From assembly GCF_029952525.1 (NCBI RefSeq), contig NZ_JASAOF010000024.1, positions 32,159-96,158 on the forward strand: DNA of 64,000 nucleotides, read 5' to 3'. The stretch comes from Saccharopolyspora ipomoeae (lineage in GTDB: Bacteria; Actinomycetota; Actinomycetes; Mycobacteriales; Pseudonocardiaceae). The notes under the pieces are model-generated. The model ran no database searches and was not told the DNA's origin. It saw nothing but the letters and a program-made list of their open reading frames with translations. The translations under genes were made by a program, and so were the position numbers. This document shows, piece by piece, positions 1-10,000 of this stretch; position 1 is the stretch's first letter, and each line of letters begins with the position of its first letter.

Positions 1-580
1 CCCGACGCAGGACCCGGCGCGCCTGGACCCGAAGCGCAGCCTCACGGGCGCGGAGCAGGAGCGCTGGCTGCTGCAGGGCCTGCGCTCGTCGCGAGCTCGG
101 TGGGACGTCCTCGGCCAGCAGGTCATGTTCGCCGAGATCGACTACCTGAACGGCGACGAGAAGGCGTACAACCCGGACGCCTGGGACGGCTACGTCGGTT
201 CCCGGAAGCGGGTGATCGAGGGCTGGAAGCAGGCGGGCACCCGGAACCCGGTGGTGCTCACCGGAGATGTGCACACCCACTGGGCCAACGAGATCCACGA
301 CGGCGAGAACGTGGTCGCCACCGAGCTCACCGCGACCTCGATCACCAGCGGCGGCGACGGCTCAGCGGAGCTCACGGACAAGGAGAAGGCCTACTTGGCG
401 GAGAACCCCCACGTGAAGCTCTACAGCAACCAGCGCGGCTACATCTCCACCAAGATCACGGAGGAGAAGGTGGAAGCCACCTACAAGGTCCTCCCGCACG
501 TCTCCAAGCCGGGCGCCGAGGCGGAAGACCTGGCCACCTTCACGATCCAGGACGGAACCCCAGGCCTGAACCCCACCTGA
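1..580 (+). CDS. phoD: PhoD-family alkaline phosphatase / phosphodiesterase, C-terminal part
   Basis: Only the C-terminal ~192 residues are present; the gene begins before the window, in frame from base 2. Visible are an ERWLL...W..LGQQV segment and a GDVHTHWANE motif (around bases 265-294), which in PhoD-like enzymes carries metal-binding Asp/His residues. The C-terminus is a short beta-rich tail ending LNPT before TGA at 578-580. PhoD enzymes are exported Ca/Fe-dependent phosphomono/diesterases. The signal peptide cannot be checked here. The gene converges on the minus-strand oxidoreductase at 1185, and the gap between them is filled by repeat elements. The family call is firm; substrate is unknown. 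Confidence 0.85.
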   Translation, partial: PTQDPARLDPKRSLTGAEQERWLLQGLRSSRARWDVLGQQVMFAEIDYLNGDEKAYNPDAWDGYVGSRKRVIEGWKQAGTRNPVVLTGDVHTHWANEIHDGENVVATELTATSITSGGDGSAELTDKEKAYLAENPHVKLYSNQRGYISTKITEEKVEATYKVLPHVSKPGAEAEDLATFTIQDGTPGLNPT

Positions 581-604
581 AAGCCTGAAAACCCCTCACT
601 CCCA

Positions 605-911
605 ACACGTTCCGCAACGAACGCGACCTAAGCGACCCAAGCCTTGGTAGAAGTGACCCACGACGAATACGTTTCGAAAGGGGCGCGACCAAGACGACCC
701 AAGCTTTGGCAGACGCGACCCACTGCGGATACGTTTCGCAAGGCAGGGGAAATTTCGTCCGAAATTGGCACCCTCCACAACGCAAGAAAACCACGAAAAA
801 AGCCAATTTCGGACGAAATTGCCCCTCAGCGCCCACCCAAAGCACCCCGCGAAGCGCCCCAAGAGACCCCGAGGGGTGGGACAGTTTTCATGAAAACTTC
901 CCCACCCCACC
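605..911 (-). repeat. Composite palindromic element, copy I (inverted orientation)
   Basis: Read on the minus strand this copy has the same module order as the copies at 983 and 14709. Module A is the 14-bp palindrome GTTTTCATGAAAAC (884-897) inside a GGGGTGGG...CCCACCCC stem. Module B is two near-palindromic arms, AATTTCGTCCGAAATT (751-766) and AATTTCGGACGAAATT (805-820), 54 bp apart and fully complementary to each other. Module C, containing TACGTTTCG and GACCCAC, is present twice (around 637-682 and 690-745). It fills the gap between convergent phoD and the oxidoreductase gene. Bases 912-982 between copies I and II show no further structure I can name. Confidence 0.85.
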
Positions 912-982
912 CGCAAGACGAAACCCCAAAACCCCAGATCAACCACGTAGAAGACCTCAAGATCCACCCACCGAGAGACTCC

Positions 983-1190
983 CGTGGGGTGGGACAGTTT
1001 TCATGAAAACTTCCCCACCCCACGGGGTTCTTCAGGATCGCTTCGCGGGGTCGAGCTGCTTGCGTGCGGAGTGGCAATTTCTCCTGAAATTGGCTTCGTC
1101 TTGGGGTTCCCTCGCGTTGTGGGGTCTGCCAATTTCAGGAGAAATTCCCACTGCCTTTCGAAACGTATCCGTAGTGGGTTTCTTTTACTG
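983..1190 (+). repeat. Composite palindromic element, copy II
   Basis: This is a forward copy lying back to back with copy I. Module A: GTTTTCATGAAAAC at 997-1010, flanked by GGGGTGGG and CCCACCCC. Module B: arms AATTTCTCCTGAAATT (1076-1091) and AATTTCAGGAGAAATT (1131-1146), 55 bp apart; extended arms of about 25 bp (1070-1094 and 1128-1152) pair with one mismatch. Module C: TTTCGAAACGTATCCGTAGT followed by GGGT and ACTGAAG (1157-1194). The end of module C overlaps the last bases of the oxidoreductase gene, which stops at 1185. Confidence 0.85.
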
Positions 1191-2462
1191 AAGTTCGGGT
1201 TCTCTGAGGCCCAGGCGTTCTGTCACCTCGTGCGCCATCGCGATCGCGTACGACTGACCCCGGTCCTGGGGGTAGATCTGGGACATCGTGGCCAGGGTGA
1301 CCCCGGGCAGGTGCGTGGTGTGCGGGGGGATCAGGGACCGGTAGGTCGGAGTCACGATGGGCTGGGCGAAACCGGCCTTGGAGAAGTGCCAGTTCCGGAT
1401 CCAGGAGCGGTCGAAGTCGGGGTTGAGCCGTTTCAGCCAGGGCACGTACTGGTCGAGCAGGTCCGCCGGGTCGGTGGTGAACCGCCAGTCGTCGCGCGGC
1501 ACGTAGTTGCCGACGTAGACGACGTGGTTCCCCCCGTACTCCTGCCGGTCGACCATGTTGGTGTGCTCGACGACCGCCAGGAACGGGAACTCCGGGTCGT
1601 TGATGTTGAGCCAGTAGTACGGGATGACGCTGCGGTCGAGCTCCAGGACGAAGCAGGTCGCGCCGAGGTACTGGTTGCGCCAGAGCACGTCGTCGGACTC
1701 GATGTCGGCGGCCTTGGCGAACGCGGGCTGCGGAACCGTGACGATGAGCCGGTCGAACTCGTACTCGCTCCCATCACCGGCCCTGACCAGCACTTCCTCC
1801 CCGGGCTGGGCGATCGACGACACCGGTTTGCCGAACTCGATCTTCCCGCCGCGCTCGCTCACCGCCTCGGCCAGCGCCCGGTACACCTGCTCGAAACCGC
1901 CGTGCACGTACCCGAGTTCGAACGTCCGGCAGTGGATCCGGGCCCACAGCCACGCCATCGAGATCTCCTCGGCGTGCTCGCCGAACTTCCCCTGCAGCAA
2001 GGGCTCCCAGATCTTCGAGGTCACCTTCGGCCCCGCCCACCGGCGCATCCAGTCCAACGCCCGCACCTCGTTGAACCGGGCGCCGTCGCGGATCACCTTG
2101 AGCGCGGCCGAGGACGCGCCGAACCGGAACCGGTCGATCATCGAGAACTCGGGGAACTTCAGCATCTCCACCGGCGTGCCGAAGTCGTGCAGCTTCCCGT
2201 CCAGGTAGATCCCGGTGGTGGGCTTGTGGAACCGCAGCTTGTCCCGCAGCCCGAGCTCCTCGATGAGCTCGATCATCGCGGTGTCGCTGGCGAAGCTGTG
2301 GTGGTAGAAGCGCTCCAGCGGGGTGCCGCCGACCTGGAGGGAGGCCGCGAGCCCGCCGAGTTCGTCGGAGGCTTCCAGCACCGTCACGTCGTGTCCGGCG
2401 CGCACCGCGTCGAAGGCCGCGGTCAGGCCGGTGGCGCCGGCGCCGACGATCCCCACTCTCAT
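1185..2462 (-). CDS. FAD-dependent oxidoreductase (amine-oxidase / protoporphyrinogen-oxidase-like fold)
   Basis: 425 residues. The N-terminus MRVGIVGAGATGLTAA is a dinucleotide-binding GxGxxG motif (residues 6-11), followed by an acidic residue (VLEASDELGG) that contacts the FAD ribose. The ATG at 2462 overlaps the stop of the GtrA gene as ATGA, so translation is probably coupled; an upstream in-frame ATG at 2474 would sit deeper inside GtrA and is less likely. The fold is shared by UDP-galactopyranose mutase, phytoene desaturase-like and protoporphyrinogen oxidase-like enzymes. The partnership with a polyprenyl-phosphate glycosyltransferase and GtrA suggests a role in modifying a sugar or a polyprenyl-linked sugar for the cell wall, but that is inference. 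It is not a heme gene by context. Confidence 0.75.
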   Translation of the reverse strand: MRVGIVGAGATGLTAAFDAVRAGHDVTVLEASDELGGLAASLQVGGTPLERFYHHSFASDTAMIELIEELGLRDKLRFHKPTTGIYLDGKLHDFGTPVEMLKFPEFSMIDRFRFGASSAALKVIRDGARFNEVRALDWMRRWAGPKVTSKIWEPLLQGKFGEHAEEISMAWLWARIHCRTFELGYVHGGFEQVYRALAEAVSERGGKIEFGKPVSSIAQPGEEVLVRAGDGSEYEFDRLIVTVPQPAFAKAADIESDDVLWRNQYLGATCFVLELDRSVIPYYWLNINDPEFPFLAVVEHTNMVDRQEYGGNHVVYVGNYVPRDDWRFTTDPADLLDQYVPWLKRLNPDFDRSWIRNWHFSKAGFAQPIVTPTYRSLIPPHTTHLPGVTLATMSQIYPQDRGQSYAIAMAHEVTERLGLREPELQ

Positions 2463-2857
2463 CCGAAACTCCACCTCTTGTTGATCGTGTACTGGAACAG
2501 CAGGACGACGGGCAGGCTGGCGAGCTTGACGAGGTTGGCGTCGACGCCGAGCCCGGTCGAGAACGCCGCGAGCAGCAGGAACGTGAGCACGATCCCGGCG
2601 ATTCCCACCGCGTAGAAGCGCAGGAACCGCACCAGGATCCGGTCGGTCTTGCGGAAGTTGAACACCGAGTTGAGCACGAAGTTGTTGGTGATCCCGGCGG
2701 TCGTGCTGAGCGCGTTGGCGACCTGGTGGTGCACGCCGACGTAGTTGAACAGCACCAGGAACAGCAGGTAGTCGAGCAGCACGCCGCTGCCGCCGATCAC
2801 CGCGTAGAGCAGCAGTTCCCGGCTGATCAGCCGGGGGCGCGGCTCAAGCTTGGTCAT
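2459..2857 (-). CDS. GtrA-family membrane protein (polyprenyl-phosphate sugar flippase type)
   Basis: 132 residues with four predicted hydrophobic segments (roughly 16-36, 43-63, 80-100, 105-123) and the C-terminal motif QYTINKRWSFG typical of GtrA proteins. The gene starts with ATG at 2857, 14 bp inside the end of the upstream glycosyltransferase gene, and its TGA overlaps the oxidoreductase start, so the three genes are tightly coupled. GtrA proteins are proposed to flip polyprenyl-phosphate-linked sugars made by a partner GT2 enzyme across the membrane. Here the likely users on the outside are the neighbouring Emb-type GT-C enzymes. Substrate is not visible. Confidence 0.85.
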   Translation of the reverse strand: MTKLEPRPRLISRELLLYAVIGGSGVLLDYLLFLVLFNYVGVHHQVANALSTTAGITNNFVLNSVFNFRKTDRILVRFLRFYAVGIAGIVLTFLLLAAFSTGLGVDANLVKLASLPVVLLFQYTINKRWSFG

Positions 2858-3854
2858 GCCGGATCACATCCCGGACGATGTAGAGGGGGCGTTGCTGCAC
2901 TTCGTGGTAGATGCGGCCGATGTAGCTGCCGATGACCCCCAGCGACAGCATCTGCAGACCGCCCAGGAACAGCATCACGACCATCAGCATCGTCCACCCG
3001 GACACGGTGATCTCGGGGAAGAACAGCCGCAGCGTTACCGAGTAGATGATCCCCGCGAGCGCCAGCGCGAGACTCGCGAACCCCATCCGGGTGATGAGCT
3101 TGAGCGGGACGGTGGAGAACCCGGTGACGCCGTCGGCGGCCAGCCGCAGCATCTTGCGCATCGGGTACTTGGTCTCGCCCGCCACGCGCTCGTCGCGGTC
3201 GAAGAGCAGTTCCTGCTGCTCGAAGCCCATCGAGGCGACCATGCCGCGGATGAACCGGCTGCGTTCGCGGAAGCTGCGGAGCTCGTCGGCGGCGCGCTTG
3301 TCGAGGAGCCGGAAATCGCCGGTGTCGACGGGGATGTCGACCTCGGCGCAGCTGCGCAGCAGCCGGTAGTAGGCGTGCGCGGTGAACCGCTTGAACGGGG
3401 TGTCGCGGCGGGTCCGGCGCCGCGCCTGCACGACCTCCGCCCCGGCCAGCCACGCGTCGATCATCTCGAGGCTGACCTTCGGCGGGTCCTGCAGGTCGGT
3501 GTCCATCACGATCACCGCATCGCCGGTGGCGAGGTCGAGCCCGGCGGTGATGGCGATCTGGTGGCCGAAGTTGCGCGCGAAGTCGACGACCCGCACCCGC
3601 GGATCGTTCTTGGCGATGTCCCGCAGGATGCGCAGCGATCCGTCGGCGGAACCGTCGTTGACGTAGACGAACTCGTAGTCGAACTCGGGCCGCCCGGCGA
3701 CGGTGGAGGTCAGTTCGGCGTGGAAGTGCTTGATGCCCTCGGCCTCGTTGTAGACGGGAAGGACGTAGGAGATCAGCTGCCCGGTCTCGGTCTCGTGCCG
3801 CTGCTTCTGCTGCGGCACCGGTATCCCGACCTCGTGACGAATCGCGTCGGACAT
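2844..3854 (-). CDS. GT2-family polyprenyl-phosphate glycosyltransferase (GtrB/DPM1-like)
   Basis: 336 residues from ATG at 3854, with GGGGAG upstream. The N-terminal GT-A domain shows LPVYNEAEGI, the metal-binding DTDLQDPP motif (residues ~122-129) and FSKAF-type helices; two transmembrane helices lie near residues 260-320 (GFASLALALAGIIYS, WTMLMVVMLFLGG). This is the layout of GtrB and DPM1-like enzymes that transfer a sugar from a nucleotide donor to polyprenyl phosphate at the inner membrane face. It starts 2 bp after the stop of the upstream emb-like gene and overlaps the GtrA gene, which suggests a make-and-flip unit within the arabinan operon. The sugar transferred is unknown. Confidence 0.85.
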   Translation of the reverse strand: MSDAIRHEVGIPVPQQKQRHETETGQLISYVLPVYNEAEGIKHFHAELTSTVAGRPEFDYEFVYVNDGSADGSLRILRDIAKNDPRVRVVDFARNFGHQIAITAGLDLATGDAVIVMDTDLQDPPKVSLEMIDAWLAGAEVVQARRRTRRDTPFKRFTAHAYYRLLRSCAEVDIPVDTGDFRLLDKRAADELRSFRERSRFIRGMVASMGFEQQELLFDRDERVAGETKYPMRKMLRLAADGVTGFSTVPLKLITRMGFASLALALAGIIYSVTLRLFFPEITVSGWTMLMVVMLFLGGLQMLSLGVIGSYIGRIYHEVQQRPLYIVRDVIRHDQA

Positions 3855-3856
3855 GG

Positions 3857-6800
3857 TCACTCCCCTCGCCAACCCCACCGCGGCTCGTCAACGCGTTGGA
3901 CGTCGAATCGGTTGCCCGGGTAGGGGTATTCCACCTCGAACAGGTGTCCCCACTCGGAGTAATCGGGTGTTTTCTCTTCTCCGTTGAGCCTTGTCGGGAT
4001 CTCTTTTTGGACACCGACGTCGCGGACCCCGGCGAACGCCCCGCCGATGCCGCGTTCGAACGCGGCGGTCCCGCCGAAGCCCATCGAGTTCGGCGGCGTC
4101 ACCAGGTAGGCGGGCGGTTCGACCAGGCCGTCCTGGACCTTCGGCAGGTCCCGCAGGCACGGCGCGTTCCAGGTCATGGACCAGTCGACGTAGGTCGGGG
4201 CCTTTCCGCGCATGTACTCGGTCAGCGGGATGACCTGCCGGATCCGGGGGCCGCTGACCGCGACCCAACCGGCCGGGTCGGTGGTGCCGTCGAGCGCGGT
4301 GATGCGGACCCGGTCGGCGCCGGGCGGGATCTGCGCGGGGGAGAGGTGCAGGTCGCGCCAGCCGGGGTGGTCCTGCGGCTCGTCCTCGATGACGTGATCG
4401 GTCGGGTAGGTCTCGCGCTCGTCGGCGTCGCGCCAGGTGTCGTCGAGGACGACTTCGCGGGTGCCGCCGGGCCCGGAGAACTCCAGGGCGACGCGGTTGC
4501 CGTCGCCGCTGCGCCCGGCGACGCCGACGGCCAGCTCCTGGTCCTCGGCGAGCGCGGGCAGCGGGAACCATCCGGTGGTGACGGTGCCGGTGTTGATCTG
4601 CCCGCCGGTCAGGCTGCCCCACACCGGGGCGCCTTCGGGCGGGGTGAACCCCGGTGCGAACCCGGTGCCCTCGGTGAACCCGGCCATCTCGGCTCCGTCG
4701 CCGCCGCGCAGCGGGGCGAGGTCCGGGGTGACGACGATCTTGTCGGCGATGCCGCAGCTGCCGCCGCGCACCGCGTCGAGGCCCTGGCCGCCGATCGAGT
4801 AGGCGTCGTGGCCCTGCCGGATCGGTGCCACCGCGAACGAGCCGAGCACGATCGTCACCGCCACCCCCATCGCCGTGACGCAGACCAGTGCGGGCGTGCG
4901 GATCAACGCCTGGCGCATCCGGTCGTCCCGTCGCCGGACCAGCGCGGATCCGGCCATCAGCAGCCCGGCGATCAGCAGCCAGCACAGCGGGTTGTTCAGC
5001 GGCCGGACCGGGCCTTCGCCCCAGGGCACCCCGTACTGGGAGTGCAGGAACCAGTTGTTCTTGCCGGAGAAGACCAGCGCCGCAGTGCCCCCGGCGAGCG
5101 CGGTGGTCACCAGCGCGGCGACGAGCACCACCCGGTCCCGGCTCGCGGTGGCCGCGGTGATCCCGATCACCACCGCCCCAGCGGCCAGCGTAGCGGCTCC
5201 CACTCCTGCGAGCGCGCCGAAGTAGTGCGTCCACTTCGACGGCGTCAAGGTCATCACACCCACGCTCACCAGCAAGGAAGCAGCCGGCACGTGCACCAAC
5301 CACAATCCGTCACCCCCGTCACCCGATCGAACACCCCGGTTTTCGTCGGGGGGAGAACTGCGGTGCCCGACCCGGGAGCGGAGGAGGACGACGAGCGTGT
5401 AGGCGGCGAGGAGGAGGGTGAGCAGGACCGCTGCTCTGCGGGCGATGTCGCCTTGCAGGTCGAAGCCGAGGAGGTACTGGTAGCGGGTGATCTCCTGGAA
5501 CCAGGGGACGTTCGGGCCGTAGTAGCCGTGCAGGTCGGTGGCCTTGGCGGTGGTGAACACCGATTGGTCGGCGAACATCGCGACCAGGCCGACCGAGGCG
5601 ATGCCCGCCATCACCGCGAGGACCGCCGGGCCCGCCATCCGCCAGAGGCGCGGGGCCAGGACCAGGAACGGGGCCACGGCGGTGAGGCCCATCGGGTTGA
5701 TCGCGATCGACAGGCCCGCGCACAGGGCTGCCACGCCGAGCCAGAGCCGCCGCTCGGTGCGGGCGGCCTGCAGAACAGCGGCGAGGACGGCCGTGAGGCC
5801 GAGCGCCTCGAACGCCTCCGGGCGGACGCCCATGCCGAACGGCAGCCACCAGCCCAGGAACGCGATCACGGCCACCGCGCGGACCAGCGGACGGCGGTGC
5901 CTGCCGGGCAGGGCCGCGCCGAGCACGCCGCGGCTGAGGACCAGCCAGGTCAGCAGCGCCGCGAGGATGCTGGGAACGCGCATGGCCAGCGGGTTCTGGT
6001 TCCACTCGGCGACCGGCAGCAGCAGCTGCTGGACCAGCGTGAACGGGGCCTCGGAGGCGTTCTCCCAGCGGTAGTAGTTGCCGATGTCGCCGGTGTTGAG
6101 CCCGTTCTGCACGGTCACCGACGCGAACGAGTCGTCCGGCGAGTTCGGCCCCAGCAGCCACCACCCGGCGAGCACGGCCAGCACCACCAGGTCGAAGCCG
6201 TAGCCGATCAACCGGTGGAGCGGGCGCTGGACCGGGCGCTCGACGTCGCGGCGCCGTCCGCGGTCCAGCACCGCCAGGACCGCGAACCCGGCCGCCGCCA
6301 GCAGCAGCTGAAAGCCGATGAGCAGCAGCTTCCCCTGCGTCGGGGACGTCGCGAACCAGTTCGCGGTGACCACGTCGACCCGCGTCCCGTCCGCTTCGGC
6401 GGGGGAGAGGTCGGTGGCGAAGGCGACGATGTCGCGGACCCCGGCGGGCACCGAGGCCGTCCGGTCGCCGATGCGAACCGTCGAGCCGGACGGGCCGCCG
6501 TCGACGGCCACGTCGCAGGCCCCCGCGACCGGGGCGCCCGCGATGGGGGCGCGCAGCGCCTCGACCCCGGCGACCAGGACGATCACGTGGTCCTGCGCGG
6601 TGGTGACCGCGAAACCCTCGGTGGGCTGGCCGGGCGGCCGCGAGGACACCAGCGTCGTCGGCGCACCCCGGTCCTGACCGGCGCGAACCACCTCGCACGG
6701 AACCCGGACGTGGACCTGGTCCGGGTGGTACGGGACGACGAACGCGAGCGTGGACTCCGGCTGCTGACCGGCCTGCGGCCACGTGACGGTGACCCGCTCG

Positions 6801-6952
6801 CCGATCACCGGCGCGAACGGCACGACCAGCGCGGCCAGCACCGCGAGGACGCCGAAGAGCAGACCCGCGACCTGCGCGAAGCGGCGGCGCGGTGCGAGTG
6901 CTGCGGGTGCGGGCGGTGAGGCGTCCGCGGTTCGCTCCATCCCGTCCAGCAC
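3857..6952 (-). CDS. Emb-type arabinosyltransferase paralogue 1 (GT-C fold, EmbA-like)
   Basis: About 1031 residues (GTG at 6952 with GGGGGA upstream; ATG at 6940 is an alternative). Emb layout is complete: N-terminal TM helix (~25-45), an extracytoplasmic beta domain, a bundle of about a dozen TM helices, and a C-terminal domain with carbohydrate-binding features (GWVAVSGPRI, WSMTWNAPC). The GT-C catalytic acidic pair appears as PNSPDDSF (Asp ~273-274 from the GTG start), followed by GDIGNYYRW. Emb proteins transfer arabinofuranose from decaprenyl-phosphoryl-arabinose to the growing arabinan. The residue after the DD pair is Ser where the sister genes have Gly. The IGNYYRW form resembles EmbA more than EmbC; that assignment is tentative. 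Confidence 0.85.
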   Translation of the reverse strand: MLDGMERTADASPPAPAALAPRRRFAQVAGLLFGVLAVLAALVVPFAPVIGERVTVTWPQAGQQPESTLAFVVPYHPDQVHVRVPCEVVRAGQDRGAPTTLVSSRPPGQPTEGFAVTTAQDHVIVLVAGVEALRAPIAGAPVAGACDVAVDGGPSGSTVRIGDRTASVPAGVRDIVAFATDLSPAEADGTRVDVVTANWFATSPTQGKLLLIGFQLLLAAAGFAVLAVLDRGRRRDVERPVQRPLHRLIGYGFDLVVLAVLAGWWLLGPNSPDDSFASVTVQNGLNTGDIGNYYRWENASEAPFTLVQQLLLPVAEWNQNPLAMRVPSILAALLTWLVLSRGVLGAALPGRHRRPLVRAVAVIAFLGWWLPFGMGVRPEAFEALGLTAVLAAVLQAARTERRLWLGVAALCAGLSIAINPMGLTAVAPFLVLAPRLWRMAGPAVLAVMAGIASVGLVAMFADQSVFTTAKATDLHGYYGPNVPWFQEITRYQYLLGFDLQGDIARRAAVLLTLLLAAYTLVVLLRSRVGHRSSPPDENRGVRSGDGGDGLWLVHVPAASLLVSVGVMTLTPSKWTHYFGALAGVGAATLAAGAVVIGITAATASRDRVVLVAALVTTALAGGTAALVFSGKNNWFLHSQYGVPWGEGPVRPLNNPLCWLLIAGLLMAGSALVRRRDDRMRQALIRTPALVCVTAMGVAVTIVLGSFAVAPIRQGHDAYSIGGQGLDAVRGGSCGIADKIVVTPDLAPLRGGDGAEMAGFTEGTGFAPGFTPPEGAPVWGSLTGGQINTGTVTTGWFPLPALAEDQELAVGVAGRSGDGNRVALEFSGPGGTREVVLDDTWRDADERETYPTDHVIEDEPQDHPGWRDLHLSPAQIPPGADRVRITALDGTTDPAGWVAVSGPRIRQVIPLTEYMRGKAPTYVDWSMTWNAPCLRDLPKVQDGLVEPPAYLVTPPNSMGFGGTAAFERGIGGAFAGVRDVGVQKEIPTRLNGEEKTPDYSEWGHLFEVEYPYPGNRFDVQRVDEPRWGWRGE

Positions 6953-7045
6953 CGTTCCCCCAGCTCAGCTACGTTCAGCGGGTGGGCCTGATTCCGGCCC
7001 CGGGAAGGTCAGTTTCAGGCATCCCGCCGTCTCCCGCATGCACGA

Positions 7046-10000
7046 TCACCCCTGATCGAACGGGTAGTCACCGTCCCCATCGGCGCCGCTGACGCGTTCC
7101 CGCTGGCGAGTCGTGGTGTAGGCGTCGTGCTCGCGGTCGTAGCGGACCGCGAGCAGGTGACCCCAGCTGTAGCCCGGCGTCCCGCGCAGCCGGGTGGGCA
7201 GCTCCATCCGCTGCGAGACCATCGGCACCCCGGCGAACACGCCGCCGAGCTCGGCGTCGTAGGCCATCGAGTACTCGCCCTCCGGCGGCGTGATCAGCAT
7301 CCGCGGGGTCGCCGCGACACCGTGCCCGACCTGCGGGTAGTCGCTGCGGCAGGGGAACACGAAGCTCATCGGCCAGTCGATGAGCACCGGTCCCTGCGCG
7401 TCCAGCGCCTGCCGCAGCCCCACCACGTCGCGCACCACCGGGCCGCTGATGCTCAGCCAGCCCTGCCGGTCGGTGCTGCGGTCCGTGGCCAGCACGCGAA
7501 CCCGGTCGGCGCCGGCCGGGATGTCGCCGGGCTCGACGGTCAGCGAGCGCCAGGCGGTGAAGTCGCGCCAGTCGTCCTCGCGGCCGTGCCGGGGGTCCTT
7601 GAACGGCAGGTCGGTCGGCGGCGGGTCGCGCAGCACCTCGCGCCCCAGCGGGCGCTGCCCGGCGGCGAACTCCAGCGTCAGGGTGTTGCCCTGCTCCGGG
7701 CGGCCCGACACCCACAGCGACAGGGTCTGCTCGGCGCCGACCTCCGGGAGTCCGAACCACGGGGTGATCAGCGATCCGGTGTTCTGCGGCCCGCCGGTCC
7801 GGCTGGTCCAGGCGAAGTCGCTGGCGCTGCGGGCGGTGGGCTCGTCGCCGCGCGGGTCGTCCGGATCGGCCGGTTCCGGCCGCTGCAGCGGGCCGCCGCG
7901 ATCCTCCAGCCGCAGGTCCGGTTCCTGCGGCGGGGCTCCGCCGGCGGTGAACCCGTCCAGCTCGCCGGTGGCGCCGGGGTCGAGGGGGCGGAGGGATTCG
8001 GCGACCGGCAGGGCCTGCACCTCGTCCTCCAGGCCGCAGCTGGTGGCCTCGTGGCTGAGCCGGTTCATCCGGGCCACCGAGAACCGGTCGCCCATCGTCT
8101 CCGGCACCGACAGGAACGATCCCAGCAGCACCAGGGCCATCGCCAGCGACGAACCCGCCAGCACCGACGCCGGTGCGACCGTCCACATCAGACCGCCCAG
8201 CGGCCGCGACCGCAGCCGCATCCGGATCAGCAGCGCGACCAGCGTGAGCAGGCCGGCCACGAGCCCGACGAGCATCCAGAGCACCGGGCTGTCCAGCGGC
8301 ACGTCCGGCCGCACCGGGGTGTCCGACCACGGCATCGCCAGGTTCGACTGCCACGGCCACGCGTTCGGGCCCATGAACGCCAGCCCCGCCGCGACCGAGG
8401 CCGCGATCGTCCCGAACACGCCCAGCAGCCGCGCCTCCCGCTGCGCGTCGGGGAGCTTGCCGACGCGCACCAGCAGCACCGCGGTCACCGCCACCAGCGC
8501 CGGGCCGACGCCGATCAGCGCGCCGAAGTGGTGCGTCCACTTCGACGGGGTCAGCCACAGCGCCGCCAGCACCGAGGCGACCGAACCCAGCAGCAGCGGC
8601 AGCTCCGGCATGTCGACCGACCGGTGCAGCCGCCGCATCGCGCAGGCCGCGCTGATCAGCACCGCCGTGATCACCAGGAACACCACCAGCCGCTTGCTCG
8701 CGGTGCCCCACATGGTGGTGCCCAGCAGCTTCGCGTAGCGGTCGATCTCCTGGTACCAGCCCAGGCTCGGCCCGAACTCGTCGTGCACCCTGGTCGCGCC
8801 CAGCACGCCGTTGAGCGACGAGTCGGCGAACATCGCCACCAGACCGACCGACCCCAGGCCCGCCAGCAGCGCGACCCGCGTCGGCACCAGCACCCAGCGC
8901 GGCAGGGCCCCCGGCCGCATCAGCAGCGCGGCGATGCGCGGGGCGAAGACCAGCACCATCAGCAGCGCGCTCACCCCGGTCGGCGTGATCGACACCGTCA
9001 ACCCGCAGGCCAGCGCGGCCACGCCCAGCCAGCCGAACGGCGCGGAGCTGCGCGAGGCCAGCAGCAGCGACGCCACCAGGATCGAGGTGCCCAGCGCCAG
9101 GAACGGCTCCGGGCGGATGCCCAGGCCGTACGGCAGCCAGCAGGCCAGGAAGAGCACGGCCGAGACCAGGTGCACCGGCAGCCTGCGGCTGTTCCGGCAG
9201 AGCGGGGCGACGATGCCGCGACTGACCAGCAGCCAGGTCAGGAACCCGGCGATCGCGCTGGGCATCCGCAGCCAGAACGGGTCCAGCCCGTCCGCCGACC
9301 ACCAGCGCATGAAGTGCTGCACCAGCGTGAACGGCGCCTCGGAGGCGTTGAACCAGCGGTAGTAGTTGCCGATGTCGCCGGACTCGGCGTAGTTGCGGAC
9401 CGTCATCATCGCGAAGCCGTCGTCGTCGGTGAGCGGGCCGACGAACAGCCACGTCCAGATCACCGCCGCCACCCCGGCGTCCACCGGCCACAGCAGCGGG
9501 CGCACCCGGAACCGGCCCAGCACCGGCGGGGTGTGGGCGAACAGCAGCAGCAACGAGCAGACCGCCAGCAGCAGCGACGCCTCGATCAGGCTCCGCTTGG
9601 TCTCGGTGGGCGCGGTGTCGGCCCACGAGTAGGTGCGCGCGGTGACCGAGAACCCGCGCAGCTGCTCGCCTTCCAGCGCCGTGGCGAGGGTGAACACCTC
9701 CGGCGCGGGCACGCCCGGCAGGGCGATCGGCGCGCGCCCGGCCGGTTCGACGACCGAGTTCATCCCGTCGCCGCGCACCGTCAGCCCGCACGTCCCGGCG
9801 GGCAGCCGGACCTCGCGCTCGCCCAGCAGCAGCCGCGGCTCACCGTCCTCCGTGGACAAAGTCAGGCCTTCGCGGTCGCTGCCCGGCGGCAGCGTGCTCA
9901 GCACCGTCGTCGGCTCCGGGCGGGCTTGGGCGGCGCGCATCGTCGCGCACGGCACCGTCGCGCGGAACTCCGCCGGCCGGTAGGGCGTGAGGAACGCCGT